Positions 27,948-39,013 of a stretch of 64,000 bases of DNA are shown here, piece by piece. The notes under the pieces are model-generated. The model searched no databases and was not told the DNA's origin. It saw nothing but the letters and a program-made list of their open reading frames with translations. A program made the translations under genes and the position numbers. Positions within the stretch are counted from its first letter, which is position 1; every line of letters begins with the position of its first letter. The DNA is taken from contig JACJNX010000064.1 of assembly GCA_014695255.1 (NCBI GenBank), positions 152,953 to 216,952 of the forward strand. Direction: 5' to 3'. Source of the stretch: Cyanobacteria bacterium FACHB-63 (GTDB lineage: Bacteria > Cyanobacteriota > Cyanobacteriia > Leptolyngbyales > Leptolyngbyaceae).

Positions 27948-29125
27948 CAGCAGCTTGAGGAGCTACAGCCGTCGCCGTTGGACTGCTCGATCGTCTCACG
28001 ATAATCTGTGCCTTTAGTCACGCGCGGATCACGAAACGCATCGCCGGAGCAATCAAACGGTTTTGCTAACTGGAATGAAACTGAATCACGCGGCGGAACC
28101 GGAATGATATCAGAATGATAAGCGCCGTTGGGATTGGTGTAGATTTGAAACGTTTTATCACACACTGCCATGCGTTCACCCCGATAGAGAGTGTGTCCGT
28201 CGTCATCTTGCACCGCCTTCCAAGGGCCGCGATAAATCACAGCCTGATTGCGCTCCCAGCACTCACCTTGTTTCCCTTTGAACGCTTGAACGGTGAGCGA
28301 TCGAAACTCCACGCCATCGATCACTTGCCACGGTTCAGTCTGACGCGCCAGAATTTCGATTCCGTAGAATCCTGCCTGATCAAACATTTCAAGAAACTCA
28401 TTCTCGCGGAATGCGCCTGCAATACAGCCGCTCCAGAGTTCCGGATCGTTCAAAATCTTCTCAGTCGGAGCTTCATCACAAACAATGTCTGAGATTACAG
28501 CGCGTCCACCCCGTTTGAGAACACGAAAGATTTCCTGAAACAACTGTTTTTTATCTTGAGGACGAACAAGATTGAGAACACAATTGGAAATTACAGCGTC
28601 AACGCTATCCGTCGCAATTAAGGGCTGAGTTTGACGTAAGCGATCGCACTCTGCCTCCAGTGCTGCAATCTGATCTACGGAATGAATCGGATGCTGTTCG
28701 AGCCACTGTTGCACCAAGTCTAAATTCAGCGCTAGGTCTTGAATCTTACCTTTTACGAATGCAACGTTCTCGTACCCTAGCTTCTCGCTCATAGGCACAA
28801 GATACTTGCGCGATAAATTGAGCATTTCATCGTTCATATCGACACCGATGATTTTCCCAGTCGCGCCGACTTTTTGCGCCAGAATATAGCAGTTTTTTCC
28901 CGCTCCAGAACCGAGATCAACAACGGTTTCACCAGACCTGACATATCGAGTTGGATCACCACAGCCATAGTCTTTCTCGATGATTTCTTGCGGCAGAACT
29001 TCTAAATAGCGTTGATCGTAACCATCTGAGGGACAGCAAAGCGAGGCTTGGGGTTGCTGTGCGCCTGCTGCATACCGCTCTCGTACTGCTTGTTCTACGT
29101 CGTAGGGGAGTGTTGTGTCAGTCAT
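27944..29125 (-). CDS. arsM: ArsM-like arsenite methyltransferase with a cysteine tail
   Basis: The 393-residue product has a class-I methyltransferase core (VVDLGSGAGKNCY, GVDMNDEML) and cysteines placed as in ArsM: SLCCPSDGY, ISNCVLNLV and WSGCIAGAF, which bind As(III). The C-terminal third (about 300-380) is an ArsM-associated extension and ends in CSSSSCC, a metal-chelating-looking tail also seen in some ArsM proteins. It would methylate arsenite using SAM. No ars operon surrounds it, so a role in arsenosugar formation or a related SAM reaction remains possible. It shares a 4-base stop overlap with the convergent permease gene. Confidence 0.82.
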   Translation of the reverse strand: MTDTTLPYDVEQAVRERYAAGAQQPQASLCCPSDGYDQRYLEVLPQEIIEKDYGCGDPTRYVRSGETVVDLGSGAGKNCYILAQKVGATGKIIGVDMNDEMLNLSRKYLVPMSEKLGYENVAFVKGKIQDLALNLDLVQQWLEQHPIHSVDQIAALEAECDRLRQTQPLIATDSVDAVISNCVLNLVRPQDKKQLFQEIFRVLKRGGRAVISDIVCDEAPTEKILNDPELWSGCIAGAFRENEFLEMFDQAGFYGIEILARQTEPWQVIDGVEFRSLTVQAFKGKQGECWERNQAVIYRGPWKAVQDDDGHTLYRGERMAVCDKTFQIYTNPNGAYHSDIIPVPPRDSVSFQLAKPFDCSGDAFRDPRVTKGTDYRETIEQSNGDGCSSSSCC

Positions 29126-29197
29126 ACCGAATCGTTCTCAATCACTGAGATCTAGTTTAGAAAATTGAATCAATTGATCCAGGATTGATCGCGGTTT

Positions 29198-30286
29198 CTA
29201 AAGATTTCCGCGTAAGGCTTGTTCTCGCTCGATCGCTTCAAACAAAGATTTGAAATTTCCTTCACCAAATCCCTGCGAGCCATGCCGTTCAATGATTTCA
29301 AAAAATAAAGTCGGGCGATCCTGCACAGGGCGAGTAAAGATTTGCAGCAAATAGCCTTCACGATCGCGATCGACTAAAATCCCCAGTTCGGCTAATTGGT
29401 CGATCGATTGGTCAATCTTGCCAATTCGCGCCTCTAAATCTGCATAGTACGATCGGGGAACGCTGAGAAACTCAATGCCTAAATTCTTCAGCTTTGTCAC
29501 TGTATCAACAATGTTGTGAGTCAGATAAGCAACGTGTTGAACTCCCGCACCGTGATTGTATTCTAGAAATTCCTGAATTTGAGATTTTCCTTTGCCGATC
29601 GCAGGTTCGTTAATGGGGAGTTTGATCGTACCTGTGGCATTCTGCATTACAGAGGAAGTGAGTGCAGAGTACTCGGTCGTAATTGCTTTATCGTCAAACT
29701 GTATTAATAGATCTAATCCTAAGACGTTCTCAAAAAACTTCACCCAGCAATCCATTTTTCCTTTCTCAACGTTCCCAACAATGTGATCAATCTTGATTAA
29801 TCCAGCATCTGTATGAGGTTGAGTTGAACGCGGAACAAATTCTGGAGCAAAAACGCCGTGATAACGATCGCGCTGCACGAATTTGATCAACGTATCGCCA
29901 TATCCATAAATTGCAGCATAGCGATAAGTTCCCATTTCGTCTGATTCTTCGGTCACTGGAACTGCCATCAAAGCGCCCCGTGCCATGCTGATTTCAAACG
30001 CCCGATCGACATCCATCACCCTCAGCCCAATGATCGCGACATGATCGCCGTGTTTAGCAGTTTTAAGCGCGATCGGATGATCTGAATCCAGTGCAGAACT
30101 TAACACTAAGCGAATCTCGCCTTGCTGCATGACATAGGAGGCAACATCACGGGTTCCGGTATCGAGTCCTCGGTAGGCGATCGACTGAAAACCAAAAGCG
30201 CGATCGTAAAACATCGCTGCTTGTTTTGCATTGCCGACATAAAGTTCTAAATGATCGAAAGCTTGAATCGAAACAGCATCACTCAT
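29198..30286 (-). CDS. hppD: 4-hydroxyphenylpyruvate dioxygenase
   Basis: The 362-residue protein has the two vicinal-oxygen-chelate domains of HPPD. Iron ligands are seen in KIDHIVGNV (His), AGVQHVAYLT (His) and LFFEIIERHG (Glu). The C-terminal gate GFGEGNFKSLFEAIEREQ is intact. The enzyme converts 4-hydroxyphenylpyruvate to homogentisate, which in cyanobacteria feeds tocopherol synthesis. The ATG at 30286 is used; an upstream in-frame ATG at 30298 is equally open. It lies 72 bases before the arsM-like gene on the same strand. Confidence 0.95.
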   Translation of the reverse strand: MSDAVSIQAFDHLELYVGNAKQAAMFYDRAFGFQSIAYRGLDTGTRDVASYVMQQGEIRLVLSSALDSDHPIALKTAKHGDHVAIIGLRVMDVDRAFEISMARGALMAVPVTEESDEMGTYRYAAIYGYGDTLIKFVQRDRYHGVFAPEFVPRSTQPHTDAGLIKIDHIVGNVEKGKMDCWVKFFENVLGLDLLIQFDDKAITTEYSALTSSVMQNATGTIKLPINEPAIGKGKSQIQEFLEYNHGAGVQHVAYLTHNIVDTVTKLKNLGIEFLSVPRSYYADLEARIGKIDQSIDQLAELGILVDRDREGYLLQIFTRPVQDRPTLFFEIIERHGSQGFGEGNFKSLFEAIEREQALRGNL

Positions 30287-30780
30287 GCACACCATCACTC
30301 GTAATTGAAGGCGACATCACAGAACTATGAAAATTCATATCATTTCGCAGCAAATAACCCTAGTTTTTTATCTAGAAATACAGAATTAGACTGAAAATCA
30401 GTTTAATTGTTTTATCAGGCTATGAGTAAATTTGGGACAATAAATATACCTTTAGAGAGATTGCCAAAACTTTGTACTACCGTGCAAACTCACCCGAATT
30501 GATTTCAATACTCAATCATTCAGCTTTGTGTGAAGTTCTTGATAACTTTAGAATTGTTGTCGGCGATCGCTTTAACAATTCTGCTTGTACAAACTTTGCG
30601 TAGATTTAGAATTCGCTCACGTGTAGCTATTCCTGGTACTGCTCCAAGCTGAGCGCTTTAATTTCTGGTTGAGCTTGCATCGTTTCACGATGGGATTGAA
30701 CTGCTTCTGTACCATTATCTATAGAATGTCTACCTATTGAGAACGATCTTAAAATTGCTCAAATCTTGCACACTAAACGA
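30287..30780. other. AT-rich intergenic region with possible gene remnant
   Basis: No intact gene was found in 494 bases between the divergent hppD and the monooxygenase-fold gene. A minus-strand frame open from about 30755 to a stop at 30627 reads SHRETMQAQPEIKALSLEQY at its end, which looks like the tail of a lost protein gene but has no start or upstream continuation. Promoters for both flanking genes should lie here; I cannot point to them. Confidence 0.4.
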
Positions 30781-31464
30781 ATGCTCAACACTGACCACGA
30801 CGATCGCATTTTCTACTCCACGGTTGTTCTAGAATTCATCGTTCCCAATGGCAACAAAGCTGCGTTTCGCAACTGGGTTCGGGCTTTGGAGCGGGGCGCT
30901 AAACGTCATTCAGGATTTCTTAGATATGATCTGTGTCCGCCGTTGCAATGTGCAAATGGTGTAGTGAAATGGTATTCAATCGTTCATTTCGATACGCCCA
31001 ATCACTTAAATGATTGGCTAGGCTCTGACGGTCGTGAACACTTGATCGAATCGGGGCAACAGATTTTTGAAGCTTATAAGTTCAAATCATTTACCACTGG
31101 ATTAGAAGGATGGTTCTCAACCGAGGCAGGCGAAGAGCGATCGAGTTTAGGAGCGCCCCCCTGGAAACAAGTGCTGGCAGTCGTCTTAGGACTTTACCCG
31201 CTGGTGATGATCCAGATAAAACTGTTTTCGACTTATGATTGGCTAAAATCGCTGCAATCGTGGTCGCCTGCGGTCATTACGCTGGTCAACAATATCATCA
31301 TTTCTTCGCTACTCACCTGGGCAGTGATGCCGCAGATTACAAAACGGTTGAATTTTTGGCTACAGCCTGCCTTCCGCGATTCTAGGCGAAAAACAGACTT
31401 GATCGGGATTGCGATCGTTCTTGTTGCCTTCGTATTGATGGTTTCGCTATTCAGCCGAATCTAA
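30781..31464 (+). CDS. Antibiotic-biosynthesis-monooxygenase-fold membrane protein
   Basis: The 227-residue product has an N-terminal ABM-type ferredoxin-like domain (about 10-105: [45 protein letters not shown]) and then three hydrophobic segments (about 120-140, 160-185, 205-225). The soluble ABM module is thus anchored by a C-terminal membrane part, a combination found in a bacterial family of unknown function. The ATG at 30781 is preferred over a TTG five codons upstream. Its TAA overlaps by 4 bases the stop of the convergent TPR gene. Confidence 0.82.
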   Translation: MLNTDHDDRIFYSTVVLEFIVPNGNKAAFRNWVRALERGAKRHSGFLRYDLCPPLQCANGVVKWYSIVHFDTPNHLNDWLGSDGREHLIESGQQIFEAYKFKSFTTGLEGWFSTEAGEERSSLGAPPWKQVLAVVLGLYPLVMIQIKLFSTYDWLKSLQSWSPAVITLVNNIIISSLLTWAVMPQITKRLNFWLQPAFRDSRRKTDLIGIAIVLVAFVLMVSLFSRI

Positions 31465-32234
31465 TTCGTCAATTCCTGCATCCAGCGGCTTACCTGCATC
31501 CGCAATCTCTTTTCCGAAATGTCAGATTCCGGGATGCGCTCTAGGGAGCGGTTGTAATCTGCGATCGCAAAATTCCAGTCGCCTGCTAAATGATGCGCCC
31601 GACCCCGCGCTCCGTAGAGATGCGCCTCTAGCACCGAATGATCGTTCAGCGGCGAGGAAAGCAGTTGCGAGATTTGCAGCCCTTGTTCAAAGTTCTCGAT
31701 CGCCTGCGAATACAGTTCAAGATCGCGAAAGGTAATTCCCTGATTTAGCCAAGCGCGAATATTTGTCGGATCAAGATCGATCGCTTGGTCATAGTCTATG
31801 ATCGCTTCGATTAGAAGCCCTTGGGAGGCGTAATAATTAGCGCGGTTATTGTAGGCGCTCGCAAGCTTGGGATTGAGGCGAATTGCATTGTTATAGTCTT
31901 CGATCGCTGCGTCCAAATGCCCGCACTGGAAATGCACCAGTCCGCGATTGTTGTAATCGGTCGCATTTTCAGGATTACGATCAATCAAGATTGTCAAGCC
32001 TGCGATCGCTTCGAGATAGTGACCTTGTTTCGCATCCGTTAGTGATTGTTGGCGCAATAAGCGATCCTGAGCAACGGGATCAAGCCAGACCGTTTGCGGT
32101 CGGGTAGATTTGGGTAATGAGCGATCGACTTTCGGAGAGCGACGACTCACTGTACGACTCACTGTAGTGGCACGACCCACATTCACAGTTCGTTGTTTCG
32201 ATTGCTTGCTATCTAAAAAAGTCCGACCGTTCAT
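31461..32234 (-). CDS. Tetratricopeptide-repeat protein
   Basis: The 257-residue protein has a basic, Ser/Arg/Thr-rich N-terminal 60 residues and then about five TPR units ([63 protein letters not shown]). TPR stacks are protein-binding scaffolds. The partner is unknown. The ATG at 32234 is used; a TTG 21 codons upstream would add a short tail. There is no signal peptide, so it is probably cytoplasmic. Confidence 0.85.
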   Translation of the reverse strand: MNGRTFLDSKQSKQRTVNVGRATTVSRTVSRRSPKVDRSLPKSTRPQTVWLDPVAQDRLLRQQSLTDAKQGHYLEAIAGLTILIDRNPENATDYNNRGLVHFQCGHLDAAIEDYNNAIRLNPKLASAYNNRANYYASQGLLIEAIIDYDQAIDLDPTNIRAWLNQGITFRDLELYSQAIENFEQGLQISQLLSSPLNDHSVLEAHLYGARGRAHHLAGDWNFAIADYNRSLERIPESDISEKRLRMQVSRWMQELTN

Positions 32235-32914
32235 ACCATCCTCACCATGTCTATGAACTAAACTTACCGGCTTACTCCGCTGCTGGTTACTGCCCAAGTG
32301 CCATAACTGAATATGTCCACGGTCAGATCTTGCGTTTCTTCTCCGTCCTTGGAGCCACTTACCTGAACGAATTCTAAGCCTCAGTAATTTCTACACTGCT
32401 GATTGATTCGATTTCTGAAACCGCTAGATCGTTCACGAAATCCTAGTGCTTTACAGAAACTTTGTATTAACTTTGCATAGCCTTGATCTTTCTCCCGTAT
32501 AAACACGAACATGCCAACACTCGAAAGATAATCTGTAGAATGGCGATGCTGGCTACGCTTATGCCAAATTTCAAATTGACCCAGGCGAAGTTGAACGATA
32601 ACTAAAGTGACAGACTCGATCGAAAAACCAAAGCTCTAAAACATTTGCACTGTTAGAACACTGGAGCGATCGGCGATAATGCAAGAGAGTTTTCTGAATC
32701 CGATCGCGCTTTCGGAACATCTTGGAGAAAAACTGAACTTTCAGACGAATTCAAGATCAAACGGGATACGGTAGGGTTGACATAATCTCTGGGTTTCTAG
32801 AACTTGATCGCGCTCTAGAAGCTCTGTGATTAAAGCGAGTTTGGCGCGAAATCGTCCAGTTGTAGTGTGCGATCGTATGAACATTGACGGCGTAGGGTTG
32901 GAGACAAACAATTT
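32235..32914. other. Long intergenic region without an intact gene
   Basis: These 680 bases hold no convincing gene. A 19-codon plus-strand stretch at 32542-32601 reads GDAGYAYAKFQIDPGEVER before a stop and resembles a protein C-terminus cut loose from its gene, but the frame is closed just upstream. GATCG-rich segments occur near 32670-32720 and 32800-32880. The promoter of the nucleotidyltransferase gene must lie in the last part. Confidence 0.4.
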
Positions 32915-34090
32915 ATGAAAGCCATGATTCTGGCGGCTGGGAAAGGCACGCGGGTTCGACCAATTACGTACACAATTCCTAAGCCGATGATTCCGATCCT
33001 GCAAAAACCAGTGATGGAGTTTTTGCTGGAGTTGCTGCGTCAACACGGCTTCGACGAAATCATGGTGAATGTGAGCCATTTGGCAAATGAGATCGAAAGC
33101 TATTTCAAAGATGGGCAGCGCTTCGGTGTCCAGATTGGCTATTCGTTTGAAGGCCGGATCGTAGACGGGGATCTTGTCGGTGAGGCAGTCGGTTCAGCAG
33201 GCGGAATGAAGCGCATTCAAGACTTCTCACCCTTCTTCGACGATACGTTTGTGGTACTTTGCGGCGATGCCCTAATCGACTTGGATCTCACAGCAGCAGT
33301 GAAGTGGCACCGAGAAAAGGGATCAATCGCGACGGTGATTATGAAAACGGTCGATCGATCAGAAGTTCCAAGCTACGGCGTAGTTGTGACCGACGAAGAC
33401 GGCAGAATCAAGGCATTTCAGGAAAAACCATCGGTTGAAGAAGCCTTAAGCACGAATATCAATACCGGGATCTACATTTTTGAACCCGAAGTTCTAGATT
33501 ACATTCCATCTGGCGTTGAGTTTGATATCGGTAGCCAGTTATTTCCGAAGCTAGTGGAAATGAATGCGCCGTTCTATGGATTGCCGATGGACTTTGAATG
33601 GGTCGATATCGGCAAAGTCCCAGATTATTGGCAAGCGATTCGCGGCGTTCTCAAAGGCGAAATCAAAAATGTTCCGATCCCAGGACGTGAAGTGGCTCCG
33701 GGGATTTACACGGGGCTAAATGTGGCAGTCAACTGGGACAAGGTAGATATTCAAGGGCCAGTTTACATTGGCAGTATGACTTGTATCGAGGACGGCGCGA
33801 AAATTGTAGGCCCTGCGATGATTGGGCATAACTGCTGGATTTGTAGCGGTGCAACCGTAGATAACAGCGTCATTTTTGAGTGGTCGCGTTTAGGCCCAGG
33901 AGTGCGATTGGTCGATAAGTTAGTCTTCGGGCGGTTCTGTGTAGACAAGACAGGCGCAACGATCGATGTCCAAGCCGCTTCACTCGACTGGCTGATCACC
34001 GATGCCCGTCATGAAGTGCCAAGACATCCCGCCGCAGAACATCAAGCGATCGCGGAACTGTTGAATGTCGATACGAAGGTTGCGACTTAA
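32915..34090 (+). CDS. Sugar-1-phosphate nucleotidyltransferase with left-handed beta-helix
   Basis: The 391-residue protein begins with LAAGKGTRVRPITYTIPKPM, the nucleotidyltransferase signature, followed by VLCGDALIDLDL (metal Asp) and FEWVDIGKVPDYWQA. Residues about 255-350 have hexapeptide repeats (GPVYIGSMTCIEDGAKIVGP) forming a beta-helix. It resembles mannose-1-phosphate guanylyltransferase or glucose-1-phosphate thymidylyl/cytidylyltransferase paralogues, making an NDP-sugar for glycans. Base specificity cannot be read by eye. It is transcribed alone and ends at a strong hairpin. Confidence 0.9.
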   Translation: MKAMILAAGKGTRVRPITYTIPKPMIPILQKPVMEFLLELLRQHGFDEIMVNVSHLANEIESYFKDGQRFGVQIGYSFEGRIVDGDLVGEAVGSAGGMKRIQDFSPFFDDTFVVLCGDALIDLDLTAAVKWHREKGSIATVIMKTVDRSEVPSYGVVVTDEDGRIKAFQEKPSVEEALSTNINTGIYIFEPEVLDYIPSGVEFDIGSQLFPKLVEMNAPFYGLPMDFEWVDIGKVPDYWQAIRGVLKGEIKNVPIPGREVAPGIYTGLNVAVNWDKVDIQGPVYIGSMTCIEDGAKIVGPAMIGHNCWICSGATVDNSVIFEWSRLGPGVRLVDKLVFGRFCVDKTGATIDVQAASLDWLITDARHEVPRHPAAEHQAIAELLNVDTKVAT

Positions 34091-34129
34091 GACGCTCACC
34101 GTTGAAATTGTCGCGATCGTGAACGAAAT

Positions 34130-34168
34130 AGCCCCCTAAATTTCCGATTCTGCGGAACTTAGGGGGCT
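34130..34168. terminator. Bidirectional hairpin between the nucleotidyltransferase and comB-like genes
   Basis: AGCCCCCTAA at 34130-34139 pairs with TTAGGGGGCT at 34159-34168, and the stem extends inward through TTCCG/CGGAA with one bulge. The strong GC stem sits between two convergent genes. It has no long T-run on the plus strand. Confidence 0.7.
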
Positions 34169-34194
34169 AACTTGTTTAAAGGTGCTTGAAAGAG

Positions 34195-34983
34195 TTATCT
34201 CAAAGCAGCATTAGAGAGCGTTCGATCGAACAGTGGACGCACCACTGCTTGATGCTTTACCAGGGTTCCAATCTCAGCTTGAATCGGCAGAACATCGAGC
34301 GAATCGAGCGTCGAACAATATTTCAGATCTTCCATACAGTTCAACCGCAGCAGTCGCTTACCGTGGCTGGCGTGATACATCAGGCTCAGCAGATTATCTT
34401 GCCACTGTTGGTAAAGCGAAACTGCGCCAACCAATTCATCGTTACCCACCAAATCTTCCAGCGGACAGCCCAATTGATCCGCCACACTTTGCACGATCGC
34501 ACCCGCACAAACGGTATCTTCAAGGGCGAACGATCCTTCCCAGCCCGCCCCGACGATCCAAACTGTTTCGGGTTGATGCTCGACCAGATATTGCACGACA
34601 GCATGACGATTGATCAATGCCGCTGCCAATACAGTCGGACAAGCTTGAATTTTCTGGAGTGCGCGAGTTCCGTTTGTGGTGCTGATAAACAGTTGTTTTC
34701 CGCTCATCAAATCGGGCGTACAGTCGAGCGGTGAGTTACCGAGATCGCAGCCTTCTACCTTGCTTCCGCCTCGTTCTCCTGCCCGTAAACGCTTTTCTGG
34801 GGGTAGCGCCTCGCTTTCTTGGACGAGCTTTTCCATGTCGCTGAAGACATGAACTGCTTCTGCCCCGGCAAACAGAGCAGTTGCGATCGTGCTGGTTGCT
34901 CGCAGTACATCAATCGCAATCGCACAATCAGCAGTGCTTTGTCCAGGCGTAAGTTCAGGCGTGTGGAATACTGAAAATTTCAT
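34195..34983 (-). CDS. ComB-like 2-phosphosulfolactate phosphatase family protein
   Basis: The 262-residue product has [37 protein letters not shown] and STTNGTRAL, the ComB motifs. In methanogens ComB makes sulfolactate for coenzyme M; cyanobacteria do not make coenzyme M, so here it is probably a phosphatase on a different substrate. The catalytic Cys in [10 protein letters not shown] is present. It stands convergent with the nucleotidyltransferase gene and has its own long upstream spacer. Confidence 0.9.
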   Translation of the reverse strand: MKFSVFHTPELTPGQSTADCAIAIDVLRATSTIATALFAGAEAVHVFSDMEKLVQESEALPPEKRLRAGERGGSKVEGCDLGNSPLDCTPDLMSGKQLFISTTNGTRALQKIQACPTVLAAALINRHAVVQYLVEHQPETVWIVGAGWEGSFALEDTVCAGAIVQSVADQLGCPLEDLVGNDELVGAVSLYQQWQDNLLSLMYHASHGKRLLRLNCMEDLKYCSTLDSLDVLPIQAEIGTLVKHQAVVRPLFDRTLSNAALR

Positions 34984-35272
34984 AGGATGTAGAGTGTAGT
35001 GACTGCGGCAGGAAAAACTTCAGATGAAGAGGGGTCGCCGCTTTCAGGATACTAAATAGAGCGTGAGTTAATGAAATATATCTTAACGGGGTTGTTATAG
35101 ATTCTACTCAATGATACCCCAAAGCGGCTATTGGAAATACAATATGCAGTATTGCTTGAGTTCACTTCATTTGCACTCCAAGGAGTTGTAATGATTCTTG
35201 AGCAAAACTAGATTCCTCACCGCTTAGGATGTTTCTAGAGTCAAAACTATTCTCGAAGGTGTAGAAGCGATC

Positions 35273-36205
35273 ATGTCACAGCGCCCCATTATTCTTGGCA
35301 TCGTTGGCGATAGTGCGGCTGGAAAGACGACGCTCACTCGTGGAATTGCTCAGGTGCTGGGTGAAGAGAACGTGACGATCATTTGCACCGATGACTATCA
35401 CAAGTACGATCGCACTCAACGCGCTCAGGTTGGCATTACTGCTCTACACCCGGACTGTAATCATGTAGACATTATGCAGCAGCATTTAGCGCTGTTGCGA
35501 TCGGGTCAGCCGATTCTCAAACCAAACTACAGCCACAAAACTGGAACGTTTGAGGCTCCCACTTACATCAAGCCGAATCGCTTCATCATTATCGAAGGCT
35601 TGTTAGGGTATTCGACTCGTGCAGCGCGGGATTGCTATGACGTGAAAGTGTATCTTGCGCCGCCAGAATCGCTGAGAGCGCAATGGAAAGTTAAACGCGA
35701 TACGCAAAAACGCGGATACACCGAGGAGCAAGTTTTAGAAGAATTACGCAAGCGCGAACCGGATTCAGCCGAGTTTATTCGTCCGCAACGGGCTTGGGCG
35801 GATATGGTAGTGAGTTTTTGTCCACCAGAGCCGTCTCCGAATGTGAATGGTCACTTGAATGTGAAATTGGTGCTACGTCCTACGATTCCGCATCCGGAGT
35901 TAACGCGCGTGGTTGGGGATGATGCACCCACACGATCGGCGATTCGATTGGGACTTGATCGCGATATGAGTAAACCTGTCGATGTGTTGGAGATCGACGG
36001 ACACGCGACAAAAGATCAGGTTGTGGATCTAGAGCGGTTTATCTGCGATGAGCTTCCCGCACTGTCGAATGTGTGCAATCCGACGGGTGATACCGAACTA
36101 GGAAAGGTATCGGGCACCACCGGCGAGATGATCCAGAGCTATCCCTTAGCAATGACGCAATTGTTGATTGTGTATCACATGCTCAAGGCAACGAAAGCGC
36201 TCTAA
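35273..36205 (+). CDS. Phosphoribulokinase/uridine-kinase family paralogue
   Basis: The 310-residue protein has the P-loop GIVGDSAAGKTTLTRG, then ICTDDYHKYDR, GITALHPDCNHVDIM and PNYSHKTG, all PRK-like. The regulatory cysteine of true cyanobacterial Prk, which sits in the P-loop (GDSGCGKST), is Ala here, so thioredoxin control through that pair is not possible. Together with divergence in the C-terminus this suggests a PRK-like kinase paralogue rather than the Calvin-cycle enzyme. No Calvin gene is adjacent. Its TAA overlaps the stop of the small convergent gene by 4 bases. Confidence 0.85.
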   Translation: MSQRPIILGIVGDSAAGKTTLTRGIAQVLGEENVTIICTDDYHKYDRTQRAQVGITALHPDCNHVDIMQQHLALLRSGQPILKPNYSHKTGTFEAPTYIKPNRFIIIEGLLGYSTRAARDCYDVKVYLAPPESLRAQWKVKRDTQKRGYTEEQVLEELRKREPDSAEFIRPQRAWADMVVSFCPPEPSPNVNGHLNVKLVLRPTIPHPELTRVVGDDAPTRSAIRLGLDRDMSKPVDVLEIDGHATKDQVVDLERFICDELPALSNVCNPTGDTELGKVSGTTGEMIQSYPLAMTQLLIVYHMLKATKAL

Positions 36206-36396
36206 GATTGGCTTTCGACATCGGGCGATAGGCTGACGGGCGGACGTTCGATTTCTCCTTCGCTGTAGCCTAGATCGTAAAAACTGGCGGCTTGTGGATC
36301 ATGCTCTGGGGGGTTCTTCGATCGACCTGCCCAAGCGTCCTCTTTTCCACGATCGAACCAGTCTTGGTCAGGCATCGTGTCACTATCACTCAGCAT
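36202..36396 (-). CDS. Small hydrophilic protein of unknown function
   Basis: The 64-residue product has the compact motif WFDRGKEDAWAGRSKNPPEH followed by YDLGYSEGEIERPP, which looks like a conserved repeat-type small protein of cyanobacteria. It has no cysteines or membrane span. The ATG at 36396 is favoured because AGGAG lies about ten bases upstream; a later ATG at 36375 lacks such a site. Function unknown. Confidence 0.6.
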   Translation of the reverse strand: MLSDSDTMPDQDWFDRGKEDAWAGRSKNPPEHDPQAASFYDLGYSEGEIERPPVSLSPDVESQS

Positions 36397-36468
36397 GGTT
36401 AGATTGCTCCTGATACGAACTTTGACACACTTTAAATTCTTGCAAGCGTGAATGTATCACTCTAATGG

Positions 36469-36666
36469 TTAATCATCAGGGAACTGCCAGCAAGCAATAT
36501 ATTCGACATTTGTGCCTCCACAGATGCAAAGCTCAGATGTAGAAGCGACCCATTCCCGTTCACATTTACGACAGTGGCAGAGAATATTGTAGCGATCGGC
36601 TTCTTCAAGGCGCTGCTGCCATTCCTGAAGTTCTTCAGGTGTGAATTGGCTTGGAATCTCTGGCAT
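36469..36666 (-). CDS. Small zinc-ribbon-like protein of unknown function
   Basis: The 65-residue product has HCRKCEREW and ELCICGG, two Cys pairs about 14 residues apart that would bind one zinc ion, after a helical EELQEWQQRLEEADRY segment. The ATG at 36666 is well supported by GGAGG seven bases upstream; a longer frame from 36735 lacks a good site. It lies directly upstream of the groESL control region on the opposite strand. Confidence 0.65.
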   Translation of the reverse strand: MPEIPSQFTPEELQEWQQRLEEADRYNILCHCRKCEREWVASTSELCICGGTNVEYIACWQFPDD

Positions 36667-36771
36667 TGTCAATCCTCCAGCTCCGGCATGAGTAAATATT
36701 AATGTCAGGCTGACACGTTTTCTTGCACAGCTCAAACCTCATCCGTTCGGTAAGCCGTACTCTTTCTAAAG

Positions 36772-36800
36772 TTGCATTCGATCGCTGGCTTCGCTAAATT
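36772..36800 (+). promoter_or_regulatory. Likely groESL promoter
   Basis: TTGCAT at 36772-36777 and TAAATT at 36795-36800 are separated by 17 bases, giving plausible -35 and -10 boxes. The -10 box runs directly into the CIRCE element, the usual arrangement for HrcA repression. Confidence 0.5.
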
Positions 36801-36825
36801 AGCACTCAGGGAGCGAGAGTGCTAA
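36799..36825. promoter_or_regulatory. CIRCE operator for HrcA
   Basis: TTAGCACTC at 36799-36807, a 9-base spacer, and GAGTGCTAA at 36817-36825 match the CIRCE consensus at every position. HrcA binds it to repress groESL until heat stress. It lies 127 bases before the groES start. Confidence 0.95.
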
Positions 36826-36952
36826 CTCAAAACTCCAAAAGCCTGTAGACTGGTAAACGTTGAAAAAAACCGACAGGCGACCCGGTTGAATCACGTATTC
36901 AGCCGCCAGTATTTGATCGTTTGTTGCTCATCTAGATTGTTGGAGGAATTGT

Positions 36953-37264
36953 ATGGCAGCCATCTCTCTTAGCGTGTCCACCGTAAAACCGTTGGGCGAT
37001 CGCGTGTTCGTAAAAGTGAGCGAAGCTGAAGAAAGAACCGCAGGCGGAATCTTCCTGCCTGATAACGCTAAGGAAAAGCCCCAAGTTGGTGAAATCGTAG
37101 CGGTCGGTAGCGGCAAGCTCAACGAAAAGGGCGAACGTCAACCGATGGAAGTCGAAATTGGTAATAAAGTGCTGTACTCCAAGTACGCAGGAACCGACAT
37201 CAAGCTCGGTGGCGACGAGTACGTTTTGCTGTCTGAAAAAGACATCTTGGCAGTCGTTTCATAG
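36953..37264 (+). CDS. groES: Co-chaperonin GroES
   Basis: The 103-residue protein is the 10-kDa GroEL lid. Motifs seen are [12 protein letters not shown], the mobile loop [19 protein letters not shown] and [14 protein letters not shown]. The start follows TTGGAGGAATTGT. It is 50 bases before groEL and under the CIRCE element. Length is normal. Confidence 0.98.
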   Translation: MAAISLSVSTVKPLGDRVFVKVSEAEERTAGGIFLPDNAKEKPQVGEIVAVGSGKLNEKGERQPMEVEIGNKVLYSKYAGTDIKLGGDEYVLLSEKDILAVVS

Positions 37265-37290
37265 TTTTCTTGACTCTCTCTTTTCTGTAA

Positions 37291-38955
<1,665 letters not shown>

Positions 38956-38976
38956 TCTGAGTCTCTAAAATTGAAG

Positions 38977-39013
38977 GCGCGATCGTTTCTGCAAGGGAGC
39001 GATCGCGCTTTTT
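38977..39013 (+). terminator. Rho-independent terminator of groESL
   Basis: GCGCGATCG at 38977-38985 pairs with CGATCGCGC at 39000-39008, followed at once by TTTTT at 39009-39013. The stem is GC-rich and perfect. It lies 21 bases after the groEL stop. Confidence 0.88.
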
